Below are positions 1 through 7,217 of a DNA stretch of 7,507 nt, piece by piece. The DNA lies in assembly GCA_025458365.1 (NCBI GenBank), contig JALOSP010000053.1, positions 1-7,507 on the forward strand. The letters are read 5' to 3'. Below the pieces are notes generated by a model that saw nothing but the letters and a program-made list of their open reading frames with translations, did no database searches and was not told where the DNA came from. How positions within the stretch are numbered: the stretch's first letter is position 1; the number at the start of each line of letters is the position of its first letter. This DNA is from Hyphomonadaceae bacterium. GTDB lineage: Bacteria > Pseudomonadota > Alphaproteobacteria > Caulobacterales > Aquidulcibacteraceae. The position numbers and the translations under genes were made by a program.

Positions 1-436
1 GCCTGGCCAGCGCGGGCCGTGCCTCACCCAGATCGGCCAGCACGGCGTCGATGCATTCGACGTCGAGCGCGATGGCACCATCGTCAGCAAGCGTCAGGGT
101 GACGGTGCCGGACGGTGCTTCGCCAGCCTCGAACGACACCGACAGGATCGAGGCAAAGGCCGCTGGCCGGGCTTGCGCGACCTTGCGGGCCCGCACGGCG
201 GTGACGCCTTCAAACGCCAGCACGGACCACACCCGTTGCCCATGTTTTGCCCCGGCGACGGGGGTGCGCTCATGGCAATAGCGCTGGAACTGGAGGGAAA
301 ACCGGCGCCGGGCTTTCAGCCATTGCGCGTCTGCCATGGCAACCAGCCCGTCCTGCACCGCCGCCGAGATCACGGCCAGGTCCTCAGGCTCCTCCGCCAG
401 CAGGCGCAAGCCGCCGGCCACCGGTCTATTCGTCAC
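1..436 (-). CDS. DUF2948 family protein, 3' end cut by window edge
   Basis: The reading frame downstream of murA translates without a stop to the left edge. It contains [18 protein letters not shown] followed by [13 protein letters not shown] and [14 protein letters not shown], which I recognise as the N-terminal signature of DUF2948, a family of about 140-150 residues with no known function. About 145 codons are present, so only a few C-terminal residues should be missing. The start is uncertain. GTG at 436 gives [13 protein letters not shown] and overlaps the murA stop by 11 bp. GTG at 421 lies just after that stop. Neither has a clear Shine-Dalgarno site, which suggests translation coupled to murA. 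In Alphaproteobacteria this gene commonly sits between murA and hisD, so hisD may follow beyond the edge. The family call is from memory of its conserved motifs; the function is unknown. Confidence 0.85.
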   Translation of the reverse strand, partial: MTNRPVAGGLRLLAEEPEDLAVISAAVQDGLVAMADAQWLKARRRFSLQFQRYCHERTPVAGAKHGQRVWSVLAFEGVTAVRARKVAQARPAAFASILSVSFEAGEAPSGTVTLTLADDGAIALDVECIDAVLADLGEARPALAR

Positions 437-1703
437 TGCCAGAGGCCCGCCTGATGGTGACACCGACGCCTGACAGCTTCTCCTCCAGCCGCTCGAACCC
501 GCGGTCGAGGTGATAGACCCGTGAAATGCTGGTCTCGTCGTCTGCCATCAAGGCGGCAATCACCAGCGACACCGAGGCACGCAGGTCCGTGGCCATAACG
601 GGGGCGCCCTTCAACTCCTTCACACCGCGCACCACGGCTTCCGACCCGCGCACCGTGATGTCGGCGCCCAGACGGCGCAGCTCGGGCGCGTGCATGAATC
701 GGTTTTCGAAGATGTTTTCCCGGAAGATCGAGGCGCCCTCAGCCATGGTCATCAGGCCCATGACCTGAGCCTGCAAGTCAGTGGGAAAGCCTGGATAGGG
801 CTGGGTGTCGATGTCCACCGCCTTGAGCGGACTGCTTGGCGTGCGGCTGACCTTGATCCAATCCTCGCCTGTCTCGATGCTCACGCCAGCGCGTGACAGC
901 ACATCGAGCAGGGACGACAGGGTGGATGGCACCACATCGGTCAGGGTCACGCCGCCACCGGCGGCGGCCACGCAACAGGCATAGGTGCCCGCCTCGATCC
1001 GGTCGGGGATGACTTTCCAATTGGCACCATGGAGGCTGTCCACGCCCTGAATGGTCAGTGTGCTGGTGCCGATCCCGTCGATCTTCGCGCCCATGGCGAT
1101 CAGGCAGCTTGCAAGGTCGCCAATCTCCGGCTCGCGTGCAGCGTTTTCCAGCACCGTCTCGCCCCGCGCCAATGTGGCAGCCATCAGCGCATGTTCGGTC
1201 GCCCCGACCGAGACGAACGGGAACACCACGCGAGCGCCTTTCAGGCCGCGCAGTGCAGCAGCCTTCACGTAACCGGCCTCGATATGAATGTCGGCACCCA
1301 TCGCCTCGAACGCCTTCAGGTGCAGATCGACGGGGCGGGCGCCAATCGCGCAGCCTCCGGGCAATGACACTGTGGCGTGGCCTTCGCGCGCCAGCAGCGG
1401 GCCCAGCACATTGAAGGTGGCGCGCATCTTGCGCACCAGATCATAGGGCGCGATCGACGAGGTGATCGCCTCGGCATGCATGGACAGGCGGCCAGAACCC
1501 TTCGGCCAGAAGACCTGCACGCCCAATTGCTCCAGCAATTGCACCATGAACCGGGTGTCGGCCAGTTCGGGCATGTTGGTCAGCACCAGCGGCTGGCTGG
1601 TCAGCAGGCTGGCGGCCTGCAGCTTGAGCGCGGAATTCTTGGCGCCGGAGATCGGCAGGGAGCCGGACAGTGGGGTACCACCGGAGAGGATGATGCGGTC
1701 CAT
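426..1703 (-). CDS. murA: UDP-N-acetylglucosamine 1-carboxyvinyltransferase
   Basis: MurA transfers enolpyruvate from PEP to UDP-GlcNAc in the cytoplasm, the first committed step of peptidoglycan synthesis and the target of fosfomycin. The protein has 425 residues, close to the usual length of about 420. Visible landmarks are K22-N23 in the AKNSALK segment; R91 in RKMRA; the active-site cysteine C118 in [15 protein letters not shown]309 in [11 protein letters not shown], equivalent to E. coli D305; [10 protein letters not shown] near 333-342; RASVSLV from R375; and R401 in [11 protein letters not shown]. Because C118 is present, the enzyme should be fosfomycin-sensitive in the usual way, unlike homologues with Asp there. 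The ATG at 1703 has a weak AAGG 7 nt upstream. The gene follows the alpha/beta hydrolase by 86 bp, probably with its own promoter, and overlaps the DUF2948 gene downstream. Nothing is missing or broken. Confidence 0.98.
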   Translation of the reverse strand: MDRIILSGGTPLSGSLPISGAKNSALKLQAASLLTSQPLVLTNMPELADTRFMVQLLEQLGVQVFWPKGSGRLSMHAEAITSSIAPYDLVRKMRATFNVLGPLLAREGHATVSLPGGCAIGARPVDLHLKAFEAMGADIHIEAGYVKAAALRGLKGARVVFPFVSVGATEHALMAATLARGETVLENAAREPEIGDLASCLIAMGAKIDGIGTSTLTIQGVDSLHGANWKVIPDRIEAGTYACCVAAAGGGVTLTDVVPSTLSSLLDVLSRAGVSIETGEDWIKVSRTPSSPLKAVDIDTQPYPGFPTDLQAQVMGLMTMAEGASIFRENIFENRFMHAPELRRLGADITVRGSEAVVRGVKELKGAPVMATDLRASVSLVIAALMADDETSISRVYHLDRGFERLEEKLSGVGVTIRRASGSDE

Positions 1704-1739
1704 GAACGGGCCTTGTGTGCATGAATGAAGAACCCGCCG

Positions 1740-1768
1740 CGATTAGGCCCGGCAGCCGGTTTCGTCAA
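1740..1768 (-). promoter_or_regulatory. possible murA promoter
   Basis: On the minus strand there is a TTGACG (1768-1763), a 17-nt spacer and TAATCG (1745-1740), 36 nt before the murA ATG. The -35 is a near-perfect match to the alphaproteobacterial housekeeping consensus and the spacing is ideal. The -10 is poor. The spacer contains a small dyad, CCGGC-T-GCCGG. No terminator is visible between the hydrolase stop and this site, so readthrough from upstream is also possible. Confidence 0.4.
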
Positions 1769-1789
1769 AGGGGCGGTTCAGCAGACGGC

Positions 1790-2794
1790 TCAGCGGGCGG
1801 GCTCCGTGCCGGTCACTTCATCGAGGATCCGCCGGACTTCGGTGACGATAGCCGTCCCGTGGCGTGGACCCAACAGGCTGGTATGGGTGGCCTCGGCAAT
1901 GGCGATGGCCCGGCCAGAAGGCGACAGCGCCGTCACCCTGTTGCGGGGATCTTCCGGCCCGCCAGCCGTGATCGAACTGACCGGGATTTGCGACAGGCGG
2001 ACATCCGCGGCCCCCAGTGCATCCACGCCCTCACCGATCTGGTTGATCTCGGCGGAGGCTCCCGCCAGGTGGGTAGCGTTGCCGAACAGGCGGCGCTTCT
2101 CGTCCAGCGCCGGGCCGGCTGGCAGGCCGATCCCGTTGGCAAAGAACGGGCCCAAGGGTTTGACCAGCCCGAACCGCGAGGCCGACGCGCCCCAACGAGC
2201 CATCCGCTGGTACCGCTGCACCCAGCGCAGAATGTTGGGGTCACTCAGGAAGCTGGGGTCGGCGGCATCGACAAACACGACCCCTGCCACCTGCTCCGGC
2301 TGGGCGATGATGAAACCGCGCATCAGCAGACCCGCCATCGAATGGCCAACGATGACATAAGGGCCGGCCTCGCCTGCTGCGGCCAGCAAGGCCGCAAGGT
2401 CGCGATTGATGACGGCGATGCTGCGCGGTTCCGGTGACGGGTCCGACCAGCCGATCCCGGCCCGGTCATAGGAACAGGTGCGGGCAAAGGCGCTGACCTG
2501 CGGCTGCACCCAACCCCAGTCGGCGGCCCCCGAATAGGCGCCGGATTCAAACAGAACCAGTGGCTGGCCGGGCGCGCGCGTGCCCTCACACACGATCCGC
2601 ATCGAACGGCCACCCACATCCACCATCTGCCCGCGCGGGGCCGTGCCCAATCCACCTGCCGCCATTGCCAGCCCCGTCAAAGTCCAGCCGATGGCCAGCA
2701 GTCCGGCCAGTGCCGCAAGCCAGCCGATGGCAATTTTCAGATATCGTACAAACATGGTCACGGCGCTGACATAAACCGGAATACCGCCTGTCAC
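1790..2794 (-). CDS. alpha/beta fold hydrolase with N-terminal membrane anchor
   Basis: This 334-residue protein has the alpha/beta hydrolase layout. The early strand and oxyanion region is VLFESGAYSGAADWGWVQP (about 80-98). Then come TCSYDRAGIGWSDPSP (107-121), the nucleophile elbow GHSMAG with Ser152, and a late histidine at H304 in EATHTSLLGP. The catalytic acid is less certain; D282 in the GGPEDPRNR segment is a candidate. Residues 14-46 are basic, then hydrophobic (MFVRYLKIAIGWLAALAGLL), giving a probable signal anchor that would place the domain outside the cytoplasm. The substrate cannot be read from the sequence; members include esterases, lipases and peptidases. The GTG at 2794 overlaps the upstream DUF1499 stop as GTGA, implying translational coupling. 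The ATG at 2755 is a good alternative because it begins right at the basic/TM segment. It is the last gene of a three-gene cluster with DUF2855 and DUF1499. Confidence 0.85.
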   Translation of the reverse strand: MTGGIPVYVSAVTMFVRYLKIAIGWLAALAGLLAIGWTLTGLAMAAGGLGTAPRGQMVDVGGRSMRIVCEGTRAPGQPLVLFESGAYSGAADWGWVQPQVSAFARTCSYDRAGIGWSDPSPEPRSIAVINRDLAALLAAAGEAGPYVIVGHSMAGLLMRGFIIAQPEQVAGVVFVDAADPSFLSDPNILRWVQRYQRMARWGASASRFGLVKPLGPFFANGIGLPAGPALDEKRRLFGNATHLAGASAEINQIGEGVDALGAADVRLSQIPVSSITAGGPEDPRNRVTALSPSGRAIAIAEATHTSLLGPRHGTAIVTEVRRILDEVTGTEPAR

Positions 2795-3201
2795 AGCCCG
2801 GTGTTCAGCGCCACTTGCAGCGCCTGCAACCAGTCGCGCACGCGCGCGGCATTCACGCCGAAATCGCGGATCCCGAAGCGGCTGCGCGAGAACACCCCGA
2901 CGGAAGTCCGCCCGTCACCCAGGTCGATGGTGCGCATGGTGATCGTGTCGGGAAACCGCATGAGGGCAGTGGTCTGTACCACTTCGATCTGGTTGCCGGC
3001 TTCGCGCAGGCTGCGGGTGCGTGGCTGGCTGGCGATAACGGCCAGCCATGCCGTGCGGACCTGATCGACCGACGCAGCAAGCACCGGACTTTCCATGTCT
3101 GGCGTCTCGGCTGACAGGAAACCTCGGGGCAGGGCAAGGCACTGGTTGGGCCGCCAGGTCTTCTTGAAGCTGGCAAAATCGAGCGGAAAGTCGGTGATCA
3201 T
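2791..3201 (-). CDS. DUF1499 domain-containing protein
   Basis: This 136-residue protein of unknown biochemical role matches the DUF1499 pattern. It has RPNQCLALP near residue 17 (family RPNxV-type start), an internal MRFPDTITMRTID strand pair (81-93), and the characteristic C-terminal block SRSRFGIRDFGVNAARV (105-121), where the family usually has an RSxSRxGxxDFGVNxxRV segment. There is no signal peptide or membrane segment, unlike many DUF1499 proteins that carry one, so it is predicted cytoplasmic. The ATG at 3201 overlaps the stop of the upstream DUF2855 gene as ATGA, and its own stop overlaps the hydrolase GTG. It is therefore the middle gene of a translationally coupled trio. An AAGGG lies a few bases before the start. 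Family assignment is fairly firm; function is unknown. Confidence 0.85.
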   Translation of the reverse strand: MITDFPLDFASFKKTWRPNQCLALPRGFLSAETPDMESPVLAASVDQVRTAWLAVIASQPRTRSLREAGNQIEVVQTTALMRFPDTITMRTIDLGDGRTSVGVFSRSRFGIRDFGVNAARVRDWLQALQVALNTGL

Positions 3202-4274
3202 CCGGCCCTTGTCCCCAATGTGACGACCAACCCTACTTCCGGGCCGACGTCATTGTCGAGCAGGCGGCCCCAACTGGCCCCTGCCTGATCCAGTCCGGCC
3301 AGATCGTGCACCTCGAGCCAGCGGTGAGAGTTTTGGATGGCGTCCTGCAAGGCTGCTGCTGTCTGGGTGGCAAAGGCTGCCCCGCCCATCGTGCCCACCA
3401 TTTCGGCGGCAACCGCAGGCGCAAAGAACAGGGCTGGTTGCGGGCCGGGGATGGCTTCGGCAGTCCGTTCGGCGGCCCAGTCAGCGCCACCCACGGCCAC
3501 CGATCGCAGCAGAGCCTCGCCACACGCCGTATGCACGGCCCGCGTATGGGTCTGGCTGCCCGCAAAGTCCACGTAGATCGTGGGCACGCCGTCGCCGAGG
3601 CTTGCTTCCTCGCCATAGGTCACGGCCCGGTTGTACAGACCGGTCGCCTCGACAAACCCGCGTGAGCGGGCCGACGTCAGGCCCACGGCCTCGATATCGC
3701 TGCGCTGGGCCAGCCCTGAAGCCAGCGCCAGTGCCGTCTTGGACGACGCAGCCGAGGCGACCACCCGGCGTGCACCAAAGAAGTCATGATCGCCCAGCCA
3801 GCGATCAATCAGCCAGCCGGTCAGGAACAAGGGGCGCAACAGGCAGATCCGCGCCTCGGTATCGGCATCTGTTGGGCTTGCGGTTTCATAGCCGTTGTAG
3901 AGTGCGCTCATCGGCTGGCGGGTGGCGCTCATGTCGGTAAAACCACGCGCGCTAACCTTGCCCGGTTCCACCACCAGCGTGTCGGCAACCGGAAAAAAGC
4001 CATAGACCCGCTGGCCGACAGTGATGCCCTCGCACCGGCTTTCGATCACGTCGCCGAAGCCCCACACCGGCACGCGGCCGAGTTCCGGTGTGCTGGCCGG
4101 AAAGAAGTTCCAATAGGCCATCCGGTCACCAAACACGGCATAGGTCACATTATTGGCCGTCAGCGCAAACCGCGACAGTGCCAATCGTGCCTGACCGTCC
4201 TGCAGCGCACTGTCAGCCTCTTCGTGCCAGCGCACATCCGATAGGGTGGCCCTGTGCATTTCCATCGCCCGCAT
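3198..4274 (-). CDS. DUF2855 family protein, MDR-like
   Basis: This 358-residue protein matches DUF2855, a family without established function. Recognisable blocks are ALSRFALTANNVTYAVFGD (32-50), YWNFFPA (54-60), GRVPVWGFGDVIESR (66-80), GQRVYGFFPVAD (87-98) and SAASSKTALALA (174-185). The order resembles the medium-chain dehydrogenase/reductase fold: a GroES-like N-terminal half, then a Rossmann-like half with VGLTSARSRGFVEATGLYN (197-215) and IYVDFAG (233-239). The normal glycine-rich NAD(P) loop is replaced by the Ser/Ala-rich SAASSK. An oxidoreductase role is inference only. The frame is open back to an ATG at 4349, but the ATG at 4274 is preferred because AGGGAG sits 7 nt upstream. It is the first gene of a trio with DUF1499 and a hydrolase, and is divergent from the MAPEG gene 88 bp away. 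Confidence 0.88.
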   Translation of the reverse strand: MRAMEMHRATLSDVRWHEEADSALQDGQARLALSRFALTANNVTYAVFGDRMAYWNFFPASTPELGRVPVWGFGDVIESRCEGITVGQRVYGFFPVADTLVVEPGKVSARGFTDMSATRQPMSALYNGYETASPTDADTEARICLLRPLFLTGWLIDRWLGDHDFFGARRVVASAASSKTALALASGLAQRSDIEAVGLTSARSRGFVEATGLYNRAVTYGEEASLGDGVPTIYVDFAGSQTHTRAVHTACGEALLRSVAVGGADWAAERTAEAIPGPQPALFFAPAVAAEMVGTMGGAAFATQTAAALQDAIQNSHRWLEVHDLAGLDQAGASWGRLLDNDVGPEVGLVVTLGTRAG

Positions 4275-4362
4275 CCGGCTTCTCCCTGACGTGTTTTGTT
4301 GTGCCGGATGGTTGCCCGGATCACCGACGCATGCAAGCCTGAGCATCAACGGAGGATGTGCA
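4275..4362. promoter_or_regulatory. divergent intergenic region, DUF2855 / MAPEG
   Basis: This 88-bp spacer must hold the start signals of both divergent genes if neither is driven from further away. Only ribosome binding sites are clear: AGGGAG (4287-4282, minus) for the DUF2855 gene and GGAGGA (4351-4356, plus) for the MAPEG gene. On the minus strand TTGCAT, 17 nt and AACCAT could be a weak promoter. I see no convincing operator dyad. Confidence 0.4.
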
Positions 4363-4758
4363 ATGTCGATGGAAATCTATGCGGTTCTCGGCGGGTCCAT
4401 TCTGATGGTTGTGCTGGTGATCATCCAGGGTGTGATCGCCAACCGGCAGTTTGACCCAAAGGATCTGATCGGTGCGCGCGACGGGCTTGTGCTGGACCAA
4501 GGCCTGCTGGGCCGGGCCAAGCGCGCCACAGCCAACACGATGGAGGCGCTCTGGATGTTTGTGCCCGCTGCGCTGGTGATCGAACTGACCGGCCAGGGCA
4601 ACGCGCTGACGGCCATTGCCTGTGGCATCTTCCTGATTGCGCGGGTGATCTATATCCCGGCTTACCTTGTCGATCCGCCGATGGTGCGCAGCGGTGCGTG
4701 GTTTGCCGGATTTCTGGCCACTGGCGTACTGGTGGTGCAGGCGTTCTGGCCGGGATGA
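4363..4758 (+). CDS. MAPEG family membrane protein
   Basis: MAPEG proteins (membrane-associated proteins in eicosanoid and glutathione metabolism) are small four-helix membrane proteins, some with glutathione transferase or peroxidase activity. This one has 131 residues, typical of bacterial members. Hydrophobic segments lie near 6-25, 59-77, 80-101 and 109-128. The loop and second helix GLLGRAKRATANTMEALWMF (48-67) and the third-helix end ARVIYIPAYL (93-102) match conserved MAPEG blocks (family RAxRAxxNxxE and RxxYxxxY). The ATG at 4363 was chosen because GGAGGA ends 6 nt upstream; the open frame extends back to 4246 but would overlap the divergent gene. It converges with the exported-protein gene across 83 bp. 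The actual substrate, or even glutathione use, cannot be told from the sequence. Confidence 0.88.
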   Translation: MSMEIYAVLGGSILMVVLVIIQGVIANRQFDPKDLIGARDGLVLDQGLLGRAKRATANTMEALWMFVPAALVIELTGQGNALTAIACGIFLIARVIYIPAYLVDPPMVRSGAWFAGFLATGVLVVQAFWPG

Positions 4759-4841
4759 TGTTCGCCAGTTGCTTGAACACAATCAATATCTTTGAGCATG
4801 CCCGATGCGACTGAACGGCTTCCGCTGAATCGCGGCATTCT

Positions 4842-5312
4842 CTAGCGGCAGATTCCCGTCGGCAGGACGGCGCTGTAATGGGTGCAGAAGCGCGGGTCCG
4901 AAAACCAGACATCTGTGGAGCCCACCGCGTGTTCGTCCACGCTCCAGCGGCCGTTTCGGCGCACCATGAAAGCCTCGATCCGCGTACCGTCGATCAGACT
5001 CGGGTCGACGCGGCGCGCCATCGGCGTCTGTGCCAGATCGATCGAGCGTCCACCCGGGCGTTGCGCGTTCACCTGCACGAAAGCCCGGTTGCCTGCGACA
5101 CGGATGCCATCCACCACAAACTCGATGGGAGCTCCCAAATCAGCAATGATCACGGGGCGGAGCGCATTCAGCAAGGTCCGGCGCAGCACACTGCCGGGGC
5201 CGGGCGTGACTGTTGCCGGGCTTTGAGCCAGAGCGTTTGACGACATGATGACAGCAGGCAGGGCGGTCATGGACAGGCCGATCAGCAGCCGGCGCCGGGT
5301 GGTCGGGATCAT
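4842..5312 (-). CDS. exported protein of unknown function
   Basis: I do not assign this 156-residue protein to a named family. It begins MIPTTRRRLLIGLSMTALPA with a hydrophobic stretch ending SNALAQ, a signal peptide with likely cleavage after Ala29. TRRRLLI resembles the twin-arginine pattern, so Tat export is possible. The mature part is about 127 residues with VLRRTLLNALRP (42-53), GAPIEFVVDGIRVAGNRAFV (60-79), NAQRPGG (82-88) and GRWSVDEHAVGSTDVWF (121-137), suggesting a compact beta-rich periplasmic domain. Two cysteines, C143 and C155, sit in the C-terminal tail and could form a disulfide. The ATG at 5312 is supported by a strong GGAGGT 8 nt upstream; the frame is open further back to 5561 but that region is intergenic in character. 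No functional partner is evident in the neighbours. Confidence 0.85.
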   Translation of the reverse strand: MIPTTRRRLLIGLSMTALPAVIMSSNALAQSPATVTPGPGSVLRRTLLNALRPVIIADLGAPIEFVVDGIRVAGNRAFVQVNAQRPGGRSIDLAQTPMARRVDPSLIDGTRIEAFMVRRNGRWSVDEHAVGSTDVWFSDPRFCTHYSAVLPTGICR

Positions 5313-5346
5313 GTGGCTATACCTCCAAAAGCGGGACCAGTTTAGC

Positions 5347-5365
5347 GGCGACGCCCCGCGTCGCC
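5347..5365 (-). repeat. perfect 8-bp hairpin upstream of exported-protein gene
   Basis: GGCGACGC (5347-5354) and GCGTCGCC (5358-5365) are exact inverted repeats with a 3-nt CCC loop (GGG on the minus strand). It lies 34 nt upstream of the ATG at 5312 and 20 nt before its GGAGGT, so it would probably fall in the 5' leader. There is no T-run after it on either strand, so it is not a classical terminator. An mRNA-stabilising hairpin or a protein-binding dyad are possibilities. Confidence 0.6.
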
Positions 5366-5426
5366 ATCGCCTGTCTGCGTGAGGGCGGCAAGGCAAAAAC
5401 CTCTCGGCCCGCAGCGGGGTGAAAGG

Positions 5427-5481
5427 AGCGCGCGCTTGAAGCGCGCCAGTCATTTCGCGATGCGCGCTGCAAGCGCGCGCT
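5427..5481. repeat. inverted repeat, 20-nt arms, 15-nt loop
   Basis: The left arm AGCGCGCGCTTGAAGCGCGC (5427-5446) is the reverse complement of the right arm (5462-5481) at 19 of 20 positions; the only mismatch is A5439 opposite G5469. The loop is CAGTCATTTCGCGAT. Each arm also contains smaller palindromes (AGCGCGCGCT, GCGCGC). It sits almost midway in the divergent spacer, 132 nt before the synthetase ATG and 115 nt from the exported-protein ATG. No T-run flanks it. It could be a REP-like intergenic repeat, an operator or a structural element. Confidence 0.7.
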
Positions 5482-5612
5482 GCGGTGGTCAGGCCGGTCC
5501 CACACGCGCGAGCGACCTTTCCTTCGGCTGTGGCCTGTGGTCTGGATTGACGCAACGACATGATGCGGCTGGCCCGTTACCGGCCGCCAGCACCATGCGC
5601 ATGGAGGATCCT

Positions 5613-7184
5613 ATGTTCGATTTTGATCGCACCACATCGATTGCTGCCATCACACGGGTCCAGGCCGCTGACCGCCCCGATGCCATCGCCCATGTGTTCA
5701 AGGACAGGCTGACCACATTTGGCGAGCTTGACGCCCGTGCCACACGGGTCGCCAACGGACTGATCGCTGCAGGGATCAGGCCCGGTGACCGGGTCGCGGT
5801 TTATGCCGCCAATTCGGATCGCTATGTGGAGGTGCTGTTTGGTTGCGCCAAGGCGCGTGCCGTGCTGGTCGGGGTCAATGCCAGGCTGGCGCCGCCAGAA
5901 GTCGCCTATGTGCTCGATGATTCTGCGGCGAAACTGTTTTTCGTGGGCCACCACTTCCATGCGACGGCCGCTGCGGCGCTGGGCGGGGTCACGGGTGCTG
6001 CCCCGCTGACCTTTGCCCTCGATGGTGGCCACGACAGCTGGCCCTCCTATGAAGACTGGCAGGCCGCTCACGATGGTACAGACCCGATGCTGCCGGTCTT
6101 GCCCGATGATGATGTGGTGCAACTCTACACGTCTGGCACCACCGGCCTGCCCAAAGGCGTGCAATGCACAGACGGCAATTATCAGGCCTTCTTCAAATAC
6201 GGGATTGGCGCCAAGTGGGCTGCCTACGACATCGGTGATCCGGTCATGGTGGCGATGCCGTTGTTCCACGTTGCGGGCATCAATTCTGCCATCCTGTGCG
6301 TGGCGCAGGGGGCGCGCAGCGTCATCATGGAGCAGGTCGATCCGGTGGAGATTCTGCGGACGATCCCGGCCCAACAGATCAAGCACGCCTTCTTCGTGCC
6401 TGCTGTGATCAATTTCCTGCTGCAAGTGAATGCGAACATGCCTGCGGACTTTTCCAGTCTGGAGCGGGTTTTCTATGGCGCGAGCCCGATTGCCGAAGAC
6501 CTGCTGGTGGCAGCCCAGGCCACCATGGGCTGCTCCTTCACCCAGCTTTACGGCATGACCGAGAGCCTGGGGGCGGGTACCTATCTGCCGCCAGAGGCCC
6601 ACGATCCAGCCCGTGGCAAGCTGCGCTCTTGCGGGATCCCCTGGCCGGGCTTCGAGATCGAGTGCCGTCGTGACGATGGCAGCGTTTGTGACGTGGGTGA
6701 AGTCGGCGAGATCACCATGCGCTCCACCACGGTCATGAAGGGCTATTGGAACCGCCCGGACGCAACGGCCGAGACAGTGCGCGATGGCTGGCTCTACACC
6801 GGTGATGCGGGTTTCATGGATGAGGAGGGCTTCCTCTATATCCATGACCGGGTGAAGGATATGATCGTGTCAGGCGGCGAGAATATCTATCCCGCCGAGG
6901 TCGAAAATGCCGTGTTTGGCCATCCGGCCATCGCCGATGTTGCCGTGATCGGCATTCCCGATGACAAATGGGGTGAGGCGGTCAAGGCGCTGGTCGTGGT
7001 CAAGCCCGGTGCCAGCGTGACGGCCGATGAAGTGATCGCCTTCACGCGAGAACGGATCGCGGCCTACAAGGTGCCCAAGTCGGTGGATTTCATCACCGAG
7101 CTGCCGCGCAACCCATCGGGAAAGGTTCTCCGGCGCGAATTGCGTGAGCCCTTCTGGTCCGGGCGCGAACGCCGCGTGGGGTGA
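5613..7184 (+). CDS. AMP-dependent acyl-CoA synthetase / fatty-acid-CoA ligase
   Basis: ANL-superfamily enzymes of this type activate a carboxylic acid with ATP to an acyl-adenylate and then form the CoA thioester. The 523 residues show all core motifs: the A3 phosphate-binding loop YTSGTTGLPKG (172-182), A5 YGMTES (313-318), LYTGD (394-398), the A8 hinge DRVKDMIVSGGENIYPAEVE (412-431), and the C-terminal PSGKVLRREL with catalytic Lys504. Length and motifs fit medium/long-chain or related acyl-CoA ligases; the exact substrate is not readable. The ATG at 5613 has GGAGGA at 5603-5608. The open frame continues upstream to 5379 through the inverted repeat, but the family normally begins at about MFDFDRTTSI. 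The gene appears monocistronic: hairpins follow it, and the next gene starts 226 bp later with its own strong ribosome site. Confidence 0.95.
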   Translation: MFDFDRTTSIAAITRVQAADRPDAIAHVFKDRLTTFGELDARATRVANGLIAAGIRPGDRVAVYAANSDRYVEVLFGCAKARAVLVGVNARLAPPEVAYVLDDSAAKLFFVGHHFHATAAAALGGVTGAAPLTFALDGGHDSWPSYEDWQAAHDGTDPMLPVLPDDDVVQLYTSGTTGLPKGVQCTDGNYQAFFKYGIGAKWAAYDIGDPVMVAMPLFHVAGINSAILCVAQGARSVIMEQVDPVEILRTIPAQQIKHAFFVPAVINFLLQVNANMPADFSSLERVFYGASPIAEDLLVAAQATMGCSFTQLYGMTESLGAGTYLPPEAHDPARGKLRSCGIPWPGFEIECRRDDGSVCDVGEVGEITMRSTTVMKGYWNRPDATAETVRDGWLYTGDAGFMDEEGFLYIHDRVKDMIVSGGENIYPAEVENAVFGHPAIADVAVIGIPDDKWGEAVKALVVVKPGASVTADEVIAFTRERIAAYKVPKSVDFITELPRNPSGKVLRRELREPFWSGRERRVG

Positions 7185-7217
7185 GGCGCCTTGCTCATGC
7201 CACCAACCCTCCCGAGG

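Larger units (their letters stand above)
5313..5612. other. 300-bp divergent intergenic region
   Basis: This spacer separates the exported-protein gene (minus) from the acyl-CoA synthetase gene (plus). It carries a perfect 8-bp hairpin (5347-5365), a long inverted repeat (5427-5481) and more CGCG-rich sequence near 5504-5511. A TTGACG occurs at 5547-5552 on the plus strand but no matching -10 is visible at the right distance. No small gene with a convincing ribosome binding site is seen here. Confidence 0.6.

Noticed and set aside
4246..4362. Upstream start for the MAPEG gene
   Set aside because: It would overlap the start of the divergent DUF2855 gene, whereas the ATG at 4363 has GGAGGA at ideal spacing and leads straight into the first membrane helix.
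4759..4841. Bidirectional terminator between the convergent MAPEG and exported-protein genes
   Set aside because: Only 4- to 5-bp pairings are visible (such as TGTTC/GAACA and CCGC/GCGG) without T-runs, too weak to call.
5547..5552. TTGACG as a -35 box for the synthetase gene
   Set aside because: No acceptable -10 lies 16-18 nt downstream, so it is not listed as a promoter.
5313..5561. 83-residue N-terminal extension of the exported protein
   Set aside because: The ATG at 5312 has a strong GGAGGT and begins a clear signal peptide; the extension crosses both intergenic inverted repeats.
5379..5612. 78-residue N-terminal extension of the acyl-CoA synthetase
   Set aside because: It runs through the inverted repeat and lacks family similarity; the ATG at 5613 has a good GGAGGA and fits the family's usual N-terminus.
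5577..6845. 422-codon open frame on the minus strand opposite the acyl-CoA synthetase
   Set aside because: It is entirely antisense to a gene with all family motifs. It has no recognisable domain, and long antisense frames are expected in GC-rich coding sequence.
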